From positions 1 through 64,000 of the forward strand of contig QRDG01000137.1 in the NCBI GenBank assembly GCA_012064385.1: DNA of 64,000 nt. The letters run 5' to 3'. How positions within the stretch are numbered: position 1 is the first letter of the stretch; the number at the start of each line of letters is the position of its first letter. The DNA comes from Puccinellia tenuiflora (Eukaryota > Streptophyta > Magnoliopsida > Poales > Poaceae). Positions 34,321-44,621 of this stretch are shown piece after piece. Under the pieces are notes generated by a model. It was not told the origin of the DNA. It ran no database searches and saw nothing but the letters and a program-made list of their open reading frames with translations. The position numbers and the translations under genes were made by a program.

Positions 34321-35610
34321 GCAGATGATTAAAATGTTGTGGCACTAGGTGGTAAGCCTGCAGGTCTTGTGAGCCTTGTGATATGCACAAGTACAAGTCT
34401 TGTGCATCATACTTGGCTCACAAGATCCTGCAGGTCTACTTGTATGTCCGACCTAAGTATGAGGCGCAAGTCCAATTCATTTTTGTTTAGTTTTGTACTA
34501 TGTTTTTTGATAATGCCGATGATTAAACTGTTGTGGCACTATATGATTCAGGGTGGTGCTAGCGAACCTTGTGATATGCACAAATAAACATTTTGTGCAT
34601 CCTACTTGGTTCGCTTGCTCCGTCCCTGCAATGTGTGTCCAATTTAAATATGTATGAGGCACAAATCTGAAATCATTTTGTTTCTTCTCTCTTTTTCCGA
34701 ATGCCGGTGATTAAAATGTTGTGGCACTAGGTGGTAAGCCTGCAGGTCTTGTGAGCCTTGTGATATGCACAAGTAAAAGTCTTGTGCATCATACTTGGCT
34801 CACCAGATCCTGCAGGTCTACTTGTGTGTCCGACCTAAGTATGAGGCGCAAATCCAAGTCATTTTTGTTTAGTTTTGTACTATGTTTTTAATAATGTCGA
34901 TGATTAAACTGTTGTGGCACTATATGATTGAGGGTGGTGCTAGCGAACCTTGTGATATGCACAAATAAACATTTTGTGCATCCTACTTAGTTCGCTTGCT
35001 CCGTCCCTGAAATGTGTGTCCAATTTAAATATGTATGAGGCACAAATCCGAAATCATTTTGTTTCTTCTCTCTTTTCCGAGTGCCGATGATTAAAATGTT
35101 GTGGCACTATGTGATTCAGGGTGGTGCTAGCGGACCTTGTGATATGCACATATAAATATCTTGTGCATACTCTACTTGGTCCGCTTGCCCCGTCCCTGGA
35201 CAATTTGTGTCCAATCTATGTATGAGGCACAAACCCGAATCATTTTTGTTTTCATTCTCTCTTTTTCCGAATGCCGATGATTAAAATGTTGTGACACTAT
35301 GTGATTCAGGGTGGTGCTAGCGGATCATTTTTGTTTTTATTCTCTCCTTTTCCAAATGCCGATGATTAAAATGTTGTGGCACTATGTGATTCAGGGTGGT
35401 TTTAGCGGACCTTGTAATATGCGCAAATATACATCTTGTGCATCCTCTACTTGGTCCGCTTGCCCCGTCCCTGATCAATGTGTGTCCAATCTAAATATGA
35501 GGCATAAATCCGAATAATTTTTGTTTATTCTCTCTTTTTCTGAATGTTGTTGATTAAAATGATGTGGCACTGTCGGTTATTCGTATGTCATTATTTGCGA
35601 ACAACGTGTG
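34321..35610 (+). repeat. Tandem array of about eight ~190-bp units with conserved hairpins
   Basis: Each unit begins near ATGATTAAAATGTTGTGGCAC; starts are about 34325, 34518, 34708, 34901, 35088, 35277, 35361 and 35552 (spacings about 187-193, one shortened to 84). Six units hold a foldback. In the first it spans 34357-34434, with outer arms CCTGCAGGTCTTGTGAGCC and GGCTCACAAGATCCTGCAGG and an inner stem GCACAAG/CTTGTGC. Later units have different but still complementary arm sequences. The first four units alternate between two types, as if a two-unit block was duplicated. Confidence 0.88.
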
Positions 35611-35657
35611 AACTCTTGTTTTTCGTTGCCTAACATTTGTCTGTCATGTGTATAGAA

Positions 35658-35906
35658 ATGAAGAAGTGGTATGTGGTGTACGAAGGTAGGGTTCCAGGAG
35701 TCTACGACGAGTGGGAGGACTACCTAAAGCAAGTGAACAAGTTCAAGGGCAACAGCTACAAGGCTTACAAGACTAAGGAGGAGGCGGAAGCTAGATACTC
35801 GAACCACCTTCTAGCGGAAGAGAGGAAAAACCGGATGAAGACCAACTTCATCGTGATCCCCGTCTTGCTTACCGTCATTGCGGTTCTATATTTCATTGTA
35901 GTTTAG
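35658..35906 (+). CDS. Small protein with RNase H1 hybrid-binding-like domain and C-terminal membrane segment, 82 aa
   Basis: The ATG at 35658 follows an acceptor-like TGTATAG and gives MKKWYVVYEGRVPGVYDEW. Residues 3-48 match the RNase H1 N-terminal / viroplasmin-type fold (Pfam PF01693-like): the WYVVYEGRVPGVY strand, a conserved W, QVNKFKGNSYKAYKT and EEAEARY. In RNase H1 this domain binds RNA/DNA hybrids. Residues 61-82 (NFIVIPVLLTVIAVLYFIVV) are a clear membrane segment, so the domain would face the cytosol or nucleoplasm if tail-anchored. There is no RNase H catalytic domain. It may be the last exon of a longer gene; upstream lies the hairpin array. No function is claimed beyond possible hybrid binding. 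Confidence 0.65.
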   Translation: MKKWYVVYEGRVPGVYDEWEDYLKQVNKFKGNSYKAYKTKEEAEARYSNHLLAEERKNRMKTNFIVIPVLLTVIAVLYFIVV

Positions 35907-36129
35907 GAGACTAGCTAGCTACTTCGATAAACTTGTAATATGGTGATAAAGTACTTGTAATGCATTCGATGATGAACTTGCTATTTCGATGAACTTGGTC
36001 AGCGTGATGAACTATGATGAACTTGTATATTATACTATACCGTGCATCTATGTATACTGTATTGTAAACTGTATAAACATACAAATACGCACATAGCATA
36101 TTAAAAAAATTGATTTCCTGAAAATACAG

Positions 36130-36403
36130 AAAATCTTACCAGTGGCGCATCCCTACACTACCAGTGGCGCACGTCTACCAATGGCGCACTGCCCACCGTG
36201 CGCCACTAGCAGTCACGTGTATGCCCTGGTGCGCATCAAGCCTGGTACTTACCAGTGGCGCATCAGGCCTGGTGCGCCAAGTGGTGCATCTACCTGGTGC
36301 GCCACGGGTAAATATTACCAGCGATGGGGTAGCCGTGGTGCACCTTGATGCGCCACTAGTATGCATATCAGGTGCGCCACTGGTAAGGTTTTTTCCACTA
36401 GTG
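36130..36403 (+). repeat. CACTA right subterminal region and terminal inverted repeat
   Basis: It has multiple direct and inverted copies of CAGTGGCGCA/TGCGCCACTG, ending GGTGCGCCACTGGTAAGG then TTTTTTCCACTAGTG at 36403. Such arrays bind CACTA transposases. Confidence 0.85.
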
Positions 36404-36406
36404 ACC

Positions 36407-36867
36407 CCATCTTCATTCATCTCGTAGTTCCAAACATCCACCAGAGTATAATACATCTTATGCATTTTCCTCAGGTGTTGTTCCAAGCAAGAGTTTTTTT
36501 CCATATTAGTTGAAAGAAATTCTTTCAGACAATCAAACCTTGCAATTCTGACTTGTGCTAAGAATTTATTCTTCAGCTCAGCGACATTCTCATTGTCACT
36601 CAAGTTGGTGAAGTGTCTACTTAGGTCAGAATTTATGAAGGTGCGCATCATCCACTCGACTTTGAAGTGTGTCGTCCTCTGTTCGAGCCACTCCATGTGA
36701 TCCTCGTAACTTGCAGAAGTTTCGGGTTTATCTTCTAAAGGTTCATCTAACACGCAGAGCTCAGCATGGGTGTGGAGGACTTCTCTCAGACGCAGGTACG
36801 ACTCGACAAAGTTTGACCCATCGAGACGTAGCTCTTCAGCAAGGAAGAGTTGGTCATAGTCGGCCAT
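36407..36867 (-). pseudogene. Copia gag N-terminal half of element H, truncated by the CACTA element
   Basis: It starts at ATG 36867 (MADYDQLFLAEELRLDGSNF) with the copia gag core pattern, including KLDG-like LRLDGSNFVESYLRLREVL and later LEQHLRKMHKMYYTLVDVW. The true frame ends at the transposon junction; codons beyond 36403 are CACTA sequence. Confidence 0.82.
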
Positions 36868-38101
36868 GATCTACAAGTATTTTCGCAAAGACATCTTAGG
36901 ACTTTTGTTTATGATAATTTTAGTTCATCTTAATCAAAATTACTACATGAACTCCCACTAAACTCAACATCTCTCTGATTGTTTAGTGACACACGATCCA
37001 AATCCACTACACCACAACCGATCATCACGTGAGATGATGTAACTTCAAAGGTGAAAATAACCATGTTGATCATATCGTCCATATGACTCGTGTTTAACCT
37101 TTCGGTTCCGTGTTCCCGAGGCCATGTCTGTACATGCTAGCACGTCAAGATTACCGTAGTATTTTCTCATGTGTAAATCTGGTTTACACCCGTTGTATGT
37201 GAACGTAGAGTCTATCACACCTGATCACCACGTGGTGTCTCAAAACGACGAACTTTTGCAACGGCGCATACTAGGGGAGAACACATCTTGATATTCACTA
37301 GAGAGATCACCTTATCATGCTACCGTCGCGATCATATCTAAGCATAACAATAATGTGCATAAAATGATTAACATCACATGCAATTCATAATTGTGATATG
37401 ATATGGCCTTGTCTTCTTGTGCCTTTGATCTCCATCTCCAAAGCACCAGCATGATCTCCATAATCACCGATATTATGGCGCCTCCTCCATGGTTGCCATC
37501 ACCAACTGTTGCAACTACAACTATTTCTACTCTTAGCGATAAAGTAAAGCAATTACATGGTGATTCAATGACACGCAGGTCACATAAAATAATAGACAAC
37601 CATATGGCTCCTGCCGGTTGCCGTACTCATCGACATGCAAGTCGTGAAAGATTACAAATATGATCATTGCATACATTATCACAAATCACACATTGGCCAT
37701 ACCACATCACAAACCCTGCAAAAACAAGTTAGACATCCTCTAATTTGTTTGTGCAATTTTTACGTGGCTTGGATCAACAAGATAGAATCGTTCTAATCTA
37801 CGCAAAAACCACAACAGTGATATAGAAGTTTCTTATTTACTCATCCTTTTTAAAGGCCTCCCATTGCAGATTGCATCTCACCATAGCTAGAGAAACAGAC
37901 ACCCGCCAGCCACTTGTGCAATATAAGTTGCATGTCAATCGTTGAACCGGTCTCTCGTGTGTGGACGAGTAAAGTTGGTCTGGGCCGCTTCAATCCAACC
38001 ATCCAATAAGATACAAAATACACGCGAGAAGGTAGCAACAAAATTATCAACGCCCACAACTTCTTGTGTTCTAATCGCACCAACATCTACGAACAGATCT
38101 A
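36868..38101 (-). other. Untranslated leader of copia element H
   Basis: About 1.2 kb between primer site and gag with no gene seen, consistent with the long leaders of BARE-type elements. Confidence 0.65.
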
Positions 38102-38114
38102 GGCTCTGGTACCA
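38102..38114 (-). promoter_or_regulatory. Primer-binding site of copia element H (iMet-like)
   Basis: On the minus strand TGGTACCAGAGCC, one base from the usual TGGTATCAGAGCC, lies one base after the LTR. Confidence 0.8.
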
Positions 38115-38115
38115 C

Positions 38116-39859
38116 TGAAGGGGTCGTTGCATAGAAAACAAAAATTTTCCTACGTAACAAGTGGAAGAAACCCCACGATCTAGATCTATTAGACGAAGAT
38201 AGCGAAGATGAGATCCAATCTCTTACCCTTGAAGATCAAACAAATGCATTTTGTCATTGTAGGGGTTGGCTAGTCGATCCTCGCAACTAGACTCGTTTAG
38301 TCGCGAGGAGATGTATTATCCACGCGATCCAATCCGATAAAGCGCTGCACAAGCAGCACCTCCACGGTATCCACACGTACGACTCGATGTAGACTTCTCC
38401 TTCTTGATCCCGCAAGCAAGGTGGAAGTGGCTAGATGGATCTCAGCAGCATGACGGTGTGGTGGTGTTGATGGTGGAGATCTCCCGCGGGCCGGGCTTCG
38501 CCAAGCCGTACACGAGGGAGAGGAGAGGAGGTAGGAGGGGTGCGGCTAAGGCTTGGACTTGGGCTTGGGTGTCCCTCCCTTGGCCGCACCCCACCTCTAT
38601 ATATAGGTGGAAGCAAAGGGGAGGGGTGCGCCCCCATCTAGGGCCGGCTAGGGCAAGTTGCCTTGCCCCCCCAAGCTGAGTCCCTTAGGGATTTGGCTTG
38701 GGCCTTCCTTTGCCTGGCCGGCTGCCCTAGTGGGCTACCAAGTGGCCTGGTGCGGCCAGCCCAACTGGCTGCTGCACCACCACTTTGGCCCATGTGGGTC
38801 CATACGCAGGTGGACCCCACTTCTAGACCCTTCTAGACCCTTTCAGAAAATTCCGGAACTTTTCCGACACCTCCGGAAACCACTTTTCTTATATCAATCT
38901 TATTCTCCGGACTCTTTCGGATCTCCTCGTGACGTCTAGGATCTCATCCGAGACTCCGAATCAATATTCATTCATACCATCACTTATCTTATCGCTAACC
39001 CTAGCTACATCGGAGCGTTAAGTGTGTGACCCTGCGGGTTCGAGAACATGTAGACATGATCCGATCAATAATCAATAGCGGGACCGGGATGCCCATATTG
39101 ACTCCTACATATTCAACGAAGTTCCTTATCGATTGAACCACGATGCCGGATATTCTTAATCTCGTATACAATTCCCTTTGTCTCATGATATTTAATTTGC
39201 CCAAGACTTGATCGTCGATATCTCCATATCTAGTTCCATCTCGTTACCTGGCAAATTCTCTTTACTTGTCCATAATATAGGATCTCCGTGATTACCACTT
39301 AATCACATGTTTGCAAAATTTATGATGCTATATTACCGAGAAGGCCTGGAGATATCTTCTCCGTCACATGGAGGGACAAATCCCCCTCTTCATACATGTC
39401 ACCCAACAAATTACCATCGGAGATACCTGAAAGCCATCTTTATAATCACCCAGTCACGAAGCGACGTTTGATGTCCCCAAAGTAATCCTCCGGTAAACGG
39501 GAGTGGCATAATCTCATGGCCAACTATACTTGGCATATACTAAAAGCCTTGGCAATGAAACTGTGTGACACGATCAATTGCAACTCTTTATTATTGGGTC
39601 TTGTCCATCACATCATTCTCCCAATGATTGACTCCATTATCAAGTGACTGTAACAAGTCCATGGTTAGGAAACTCTAACCATCTCTTGACTAACGAACTA
39701 GTCCGGTAGAGGCTTACTAGGGACACCTGTTTGTTTATATTCCACACATGTATTATGTTTCCAATTAATACAATTATATCATGGATAATAAACTATTATC
39801 ATAAACATGAATATGTTAATAAACCCTTTTATTATTTCCTCTAGGGCATATTCCTAACA
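38116..39859 (-). repeat. 5' LTR of copia element H
   Basis: A 1,744-bp LTR with TG...CA ends, as expected for the Angela/WIS/BARE group. A TATA box (CTATATATAGA on the minus strand) lies near 38596-38607. Confidence 0.85.
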
Positions 39860-40147
39860 CCAAGTGCATCAAGGCCTTTAGCCCTGTAATGTGATAATAC
39901 AGGTGCAATTGCTCTTGCCAAAGAGCCAACTTCACACAAGAACACAAAGCATATCAAGTGCCGCTTTCACAATTTGCGTGAGAATGTCCGAGATGGAGAC
40001 ATAGAGATTTGCAAGGTGCATACGGATCTGAATGTGGCAGACCCGTTGACTAAACCTCTTCCATGAGCAAAACATGATCAACACCAGGAGGCCATGGGTG
40101 TTAGATTGTTACAAATGTAAACTAGATTATTGACTCTAGTGCAAGTG
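39860..40147 (+). pseudogene. Copia pol 3' remnant (end of RNase H)
   Basis: A plus-strand fragment reads KHIKCRFHNLRENV ... HTDLNVADPLTKPLP, the characteristic end of copia RNase H, to a stop near 40063, followed by a short 3' region. It is an older element in which H (and, on the right, the solo LTR) inserted. Confidence 0.85.
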
Positions 40148-40620
40148 TGTCGTGTTTTGGATCACGGACACCGGGAGTAAAGGATACCCCCTTTTTAGGT
40201 TCGGCAAGGGGCGCGAAGGAGGCCGGAAGACACCTTCCCCGGGAGTACCTCGCCAAGTCCTTCCGATCTACGTGCAAGCAAGCAACACAGGAGCGCAGAG
40301 TTTACCCAGGTTCAGGCCGCCCGGAGGCTAAAAGCCCTACTCCTGCATGTCTGGATTGAGTGGTTTATCATGATGGGGATTACAAGGGAGATCTCGGGTG
40401 TTAACCCGGAAGGTAGTGGCTAGAGGTAGACGACGAGCAGATCCTTACCCGAAGGAGATCACCTCTCGCTCTACCCTCTTGCCCTAGCTAGTCTTCTGGT
40501 CTTGTCTTGTTCTCTTCTCAGCCCAACCTTCCCTCCTCCATGCTTTGCTCCTCCTTTTATAGGCTAAGGGGAGCCAACGGGAGCATGCGAGGAGCGTGGG
40601 GGGTTCTTGGCGGGAAAACC
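40148..40620 (-). repeat. Solo LTR L (element C-related), left piece
   Basis: It resembles the LTR of element C (shared GGATCACGGACACCGGGAGT and TTTACCCAGGTTC.GGCC). It begins TGTCGTG at 40148, with AAGTG before it. It is split at 40620 by element G. Confidence 0.75.
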
Positions 40621-41070
40621 TGTCATGGATATGGGACACGGGTACCCGCAAGGAGGATTAACGTGGCCCATCAGGGGTGGCCCAGCAGGCCGACTCCACA
40701 GTCAGATTAGGACAAGGACTCACCTTCCCAACTTGTAATAGAAGAATAGCTTGTATCCAACTAGGACTCGACATGTAAGCCGGCCTCTTCCACCTTTATA
40801 AGGAGGGGCAAGGCGCCCCAAGAGGGCACGCTCCAGACAGACTAGACAGATCCAGATGATCCAACAGAGAGGAGCCGCCACATCGGCAAGTTCCATCAAG
40901 AGGAATAAGACCTAGCCACAAATAGCACGTAGGGATATTACCAGATGATGTTTCCCGGGTCCCGAAGCTGTATAAATCTTGTCTCCCGTGTCGTTCATCT
41001 ACTAACCCACATCGACGATGCCCGCGCGTACGTAGTCACGTATCTTCACCGTCGGTTTAAACAATCGACA
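40621..41070 (+). repeat. 5' LTR of element G
   Basis: TGTCATGGATATGGG ... CAATCGACA with a TATA-like TTTATAAGG near 40795. Confidence 0.93.
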
Positions 41071-41071
41071 T

Positions 41072-41089
41072 TGGCGCCCACCGTGGGGC
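41072..41089 (+). promoter_or_regulatory. Primer-binding site of element G (tRNA-Lys type)
   Basis: TGGCGCCCACCGTGGGGC, identical to the site of element A, one base after the LTR. Confidence 0.88.
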
Positions 41090-42160
41090 TAAGTGCGCGT
41101 GGATTTGTAATTCGATGGGTCCAATCTTCATCAAACGATGGCGACGAGTTCATCACCGCATCGGTCAAGCGACTCAGACGCATCAAGATCTTCATCCACA
41201 CGAACGTGGGGGCTCGACATCAACATTGCCCTCGCAATTTTGAAGAAACCACGTCTGTGAAATCCTTCAAAAAGATGAGGTCGGCTGGAGTTTTCGACGG
41301 ACAACCTGCGCAGCAATCAGTCGCCTTGTGCACGAACTGGGACTCGAACTTCCGTGCCAATCTGTCTTCTAATCAAATCCCGGAACCGGCCGGACTGCCA
41401 GTACCACCACGCGTGGTTGCAATCCGAGTGCAAAAAGAAAAGACAAAGGCGTGGTTGCGTACCATATTACTAGTTCCAATTTGATGTGCACATGGATCAA
41501 GACAAGGAAGGAAAGAAGAAAAATAACGAAGCAGCTCGATCGAATACAAGTCGGGTCTGAACTCAGCTAGTACTCGTTGAGGTTGTTCTGGTCACGTTCG
41601 GATCAGATTCCAAGGAAAGAAAAGAAAGGAGCACGAAGCTAGCTACGTGCATGAAGATGAATTTTACATGCGAAGCCAGCACAAGTCCCGATGTAAAAAA
41701 AAAAGAGAAGCATGGGTGGCCGGCTCAAATCCATCAGCAAACACACGCATCATCATCTCCGACTCCTGTGAAGCCGACTCGGCTGCATCGCCTCTGGCTG
41801 TACCGATTTCGACGACTCGACCGGCGGTCTGAAGGCTCATACGCGTCATCAACACAGGAGCAAAAACAGCTAAGTCGCCTTTTATTTAAAATTCATATTT
41901 TATTCATTCAGTTAAATTATATAAAGTCAGCCCCCTTTAAGTTAATTCCGAGTTAATTCCGGGAGCTACATATCCGGTTTATGAAGAAATTGCAGAGATA
42001 ATCTAGAAGATTACAAAGTAAGTTTTAAATAATACAAGGGGGCTAGTGTAAGTTGAGTACCGTTATTATCTCAGAAAATTCTAGGTGGCATATCAATTCG
42101 ATACTTGGAGGCTTAATTATAGCCAAATCTCAAAATTGGGTTCTTTAAAACCTGTCATGA
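41090..42160 (+). other. Element G interior, left part
   Basis: No gene recognised; short frames here lack known motifs and do not persist. Confidence 0.5.
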
Positions 42161-42425
42161 ATTTCTAAAAAGTCGAGCTCTCAAATAGCTCGCACCAGAT
42201 TTATTTAAAGTCGGGCTATCCTTTGCTCGCAACAGATTTATTTAAAGTCGAGTTATTGCTCGCAACGGATTTTTTCAAAGTCGGGCTATCCTTTGCTCGC
42301 AACGGATTTCTCAAAGTCGAGCTATCTATTGCTTGCACCGGATTTTTCAAAGTCGAGCTATCTATTGCTCGCAACAGATTTTTCAAAGTTGAGCTCTTTA
42401 TAGCTTGCATCGTATTTATCTAAAA
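42160..42425 (+). repeat. Tandem array of about 39-bp units in element G
   Basis: About six or seven copies of a unit containing TTCAAAGTCGAGCTAT and TTGCTCGCAACGGAT. Confidence 0.8.
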
Positions 42426-42654
42426 ACAGTATAAATTCAGAAGGGTTATAAGAACCAAAAAATACTTGTATACAAGGATTCTAGGATCACAACATCAAAA
42501 GCATAAGTTTTTATGCCAGAAGCCGGACAAGCGGCACAAGTTAAGTATTACACCTCAATAATCATCGAGCACATAGCTCTTGTCAACGTTTTCTTGAGTT
42601 GCAGGAGCCGGAACAGCAGGAGTTCAGTTTTTTCTATCTTGTCAGCAGAAAGTA

Positions 42655-43026
42655 CATGAGTCCCAAGCTGTTCGCTACAACAACTCGGCACTTGGGGCTA
42701 CATGTTATCAGTTGAAGTTAAAGGGAAGTTCAGAGTTGGGAGCTCCAAGTTGTCGTAGGCCAACAACCCGGCACTCAGGGGCTACACTGTTTGTAGCTCA
42801 AGAAAAGGAATTATACATAAAGGAGTCCTGAGTCGTCGCAGGCAAACAACCCGGCACTCGGGGGCTGCACCGTTCAAAGCTTAAGGACATGAGTTATACA
42901 TCAAGGAGTCCCGAGTCGTCGCAGACAAACGACCCGACACTCGAGGGCTACATCATCTGAAAGTTATGAGTTATCAATACAAGCTCCAAGCTGTTACAAG
43001 TTAACAACTCGGCGCTTGGGGGCTAC
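42655..43026 (+). repeat. Polypurine-tract-like stem-loop units in element G
   Basis: Five degenerate units of the type AGCTCCAAG ... CTCGGGGGCTAC (near 42658-42701, 42741-42785, 42825-42870, 42906-42951, 42982-43025). They match the intron-3 units of element B and the real tract of this element. Confidence 0.75.
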
Positions 43027-43112
43027 CACATATACCGGTGTAAACAAGCTCGAGCAAATTCATACATCTCGTCAAAAGGACTCGGAGAAAAATTCCGACT
43101 CACTTCAAAACA

Positions 43113-43274
43113 AAGTCGGCAGGAGAAGCCGGCATTAACAAGTCGGCAGGAGAAGCCGACATTAACAAGTCGGCAGGAGAAGCCGGTATTAACAAGTCGG
43201 CAGGAGAAGCCGGCATTAACAAGTCGGCAGGAGAAGCCGACATAAACAAGTCGGCAGGAGAAGCCGGCATCGAC
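43113..43274 (+). repeat. Six tandem copies of a 27-bp unit
   Basis: Exact 27-bp spacing of AAGTCGGCAGGAGAAGCC (43113, 43140, 43167, 43194, 43221, 43248), with minor base changes at the unit ends. Confidence 0.93.
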
Positions 43275-43470
43275 GACTCGTCAACGTTTACGTCAACAAT
43301 TTGGCAACTTCTACGCCAACAACTCAGGAACGTCTACATCGACGACTCGGCAACGTCTACATCGACGACTCGGCAACGTCTACATCGACGACTCGGCAAC
43401 GTCTAAGCCAACAACCCGGGAACGTCTACATCGACGACTCGGCAAAGTCTACATCGACAACCCGGCAAAT
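43270..43470 (+). repeat. Tandem array of a 23-bp unit
   Basis: Copies of CAACGTCTACATCGACGACT with a 23-bp period, degenerate at both sides. Confidence 0.85.
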
Positions 43471-43614
43471 GCAGTGTCGGGTGCCGTGACACCATCGACA
43501 TCTACAAGCCGGCAAACAACTCGGCACGGACTCTGTGTCCCAAGAAGACAACATCTACAACAAATCAAGACCTTCCGCATGACTCTGCGAGTCACCCGAA
43601 AGCTCGGGGGCTAC

Positions 43615-44064
43615 TGTCGTGGATATGGGACACCGGTACCCGCAAGGAGGATTAACGTGGCCCATCAGGGGTGGCCCAGCAGGCCGACTCCACAGTCAGA
43701 TTAGGACAAGGACTCACCTTGCCAACTTGTAATAGAAGAATAGCTTGTATCCAACTAGGACTCGACATGTAAGCCGGCCTCTTCCACCTTTATAAGGAGG
43801 GGCAAGGCGCCCCAAGAGGGCACGATCCAGACAGACTAGACAGATCCAGATGATCCAACAGAGAGGAGCCGCCACATCGGCGAGTTCCACCAAGAGGAAT
43901 AAGACCTAGCCACAAACAACACGTAGGGATATTACCGGATGATGTTTCCCGGGTCCCGAAGCTGTATAAATCTTGTCTCCCGTGTCGTTCGTCTACTAAC
44001 CCACATCGACGATGCCTGCGCGTACGTAGTCCCGTATCTTCACCGTCGGTTTAAACAATCGACA
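43615..44064 (+). repeat. 3' LTR of element G
   Basis: 450 bp, same ends as the 5' LTR; TATA-like TTTATAAGG near 43790. Confidence 0.93.
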
Positions 44065-44380
44065 AAACCCCCGGGGGCTCTTTAGGAGGCGACGTGGCCT
44101 CTTCTCGTCCAAGTATTCCTTCATAGGGGTTAGGTGTGACTGTCCACCTTTGGACAGCAGGGCAGACAGGGGCTGACACCCCCACCGGCCGTGTCTCCGC
44201 GCAGCGCCTTCACCTTCTTGGCGCCCAAGTCTTATAGGAGCTTCCAGCAGGAGCTGGCAAGCTTATCCTCTTAGCCATACGGAGGAGAAACCCGGGAGCG
44301 AGCCTGGCCTCCTGCCGGGCGTTCGGGCGGCGGGTATGGTCTTCTGCTACTGTCGGGGCAATGATCAAAGAGTTTAGTCA
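44065..44380 (-). repeat. Solo LTR L, right piece
   Basis: It continues the LTR after element G (44065-44069 is the duplicated AAACC). It matches the LTR of C up to about GCCTCCTGCCGGGCG and then diverges. CA at 44379-44380 is followed by AAGTG, which equals the 5 bases before 40148, so the LTR probably ends here with no internal region. Confidence 0.6.
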
Positions 44381-44621
44381 AAGTGGGTCCCCGGCATCAT
44401 GACTTCTTTGCTCCGCCCCATCCGTCAAAGGGTAGGTCATGGAGTAATTCCACTTTGGGAAATAACTGCGCCGGCCTCCTCGATTCCTGCAACGGAGAAA
44501 CCGAAGAGACCGTCGATAGGGGCGCAGCCGAGGTCTATTAAAGCAGAGGCTCGCCCCTCGCATCTTCATCCATCTTCTTCCTTCTCCCCAACTCCACCCT
44601 CCGCCAGAACCGTCAGTAGCA

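Larger units (their letters stand above)
32426..36403 (+). mobile_element. CACTA (En/Spm-type) transposon K, right part, with cargo genes
   Basis: The right end ...CTTACC-type subterminal units ... TTTTTTCCACTAGTG (ending 36403) reads CACTAGTGG on the minus strand, the CACTA terminal motif. Subterminal units with GGTGCGCCAC or its complement occur about ten times in 36130-36385. The left end lies beyond the window because element E and its nest are inserted here. No transposase was seen; two other genes and a ~190-bp repeat array occupy the interior. The right neighbour is copia gag, so K is inserted in element H, probably with the 3-bp target ACC (36404-36406). Confidence 0.82.
36404..39859 (-). 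mobile_element. Copia element H (Angela/WIS/BARE-like), 5' part
   Basis: On the minus strand: LTR (39859-38116), iMet-like primer site, long leader, and the first half of gag, cut at 36404 by the CACTA element. The LTR start TGTTAGGAATATGCCCTAGAGG is close to the consensus of the abundant Triticeae Angela/WIS/BARE copia group. The target on the right is probably CCAAG (39860-39864). Confidence 0.85.
40621..44064 (+). mobile_element. G: complete non-autonomous LTR retrotransposon, 3,444 bp
   Basis: Two 450-bp LTRs (40621-41070, 43615-44064), a tRNA-Lys-type primer site, a polypurine tract CTCGGGGGCTAC (43603-43614), and an exact 5-bp duplication AAACC (40616-40620, 44065-44069). The 2.5-kb interior has no long frame and no gag or pol motif; it holds three tandem arrays and a set of polypurine-like stem-loops. 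About 12 differences over 450 bp (hand count, ~97% identity) separate the LTRs, which suggests an insertion roughly one million years old at the grass rate usually used. Its primer site and 3' repeats resemble those of family A/B, a possible helper. Confidence 0.93.

Noticed and set aside
34325..35610. Repeat units considered as duplicated exons (a short MIKMLWHY-type frame recurs)
   Set aside because: The frame is only about 20 codons, stops at different places, and the hairpin part is non-coding.
43113..43470. Regular short repeats considered as a CRISPR array
   Set aside because: Units are contiguous without unique spacers, lie inside a plant LTR element, and no cas genes exist.
44341..44400. 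TGTCGGGG at 44351 considered as the start of another LTR
   Set aside because: No matching end or duplication was found, whereas CA followed by AAGTG at 44379-44385 pairs with AAGTG before 40148.
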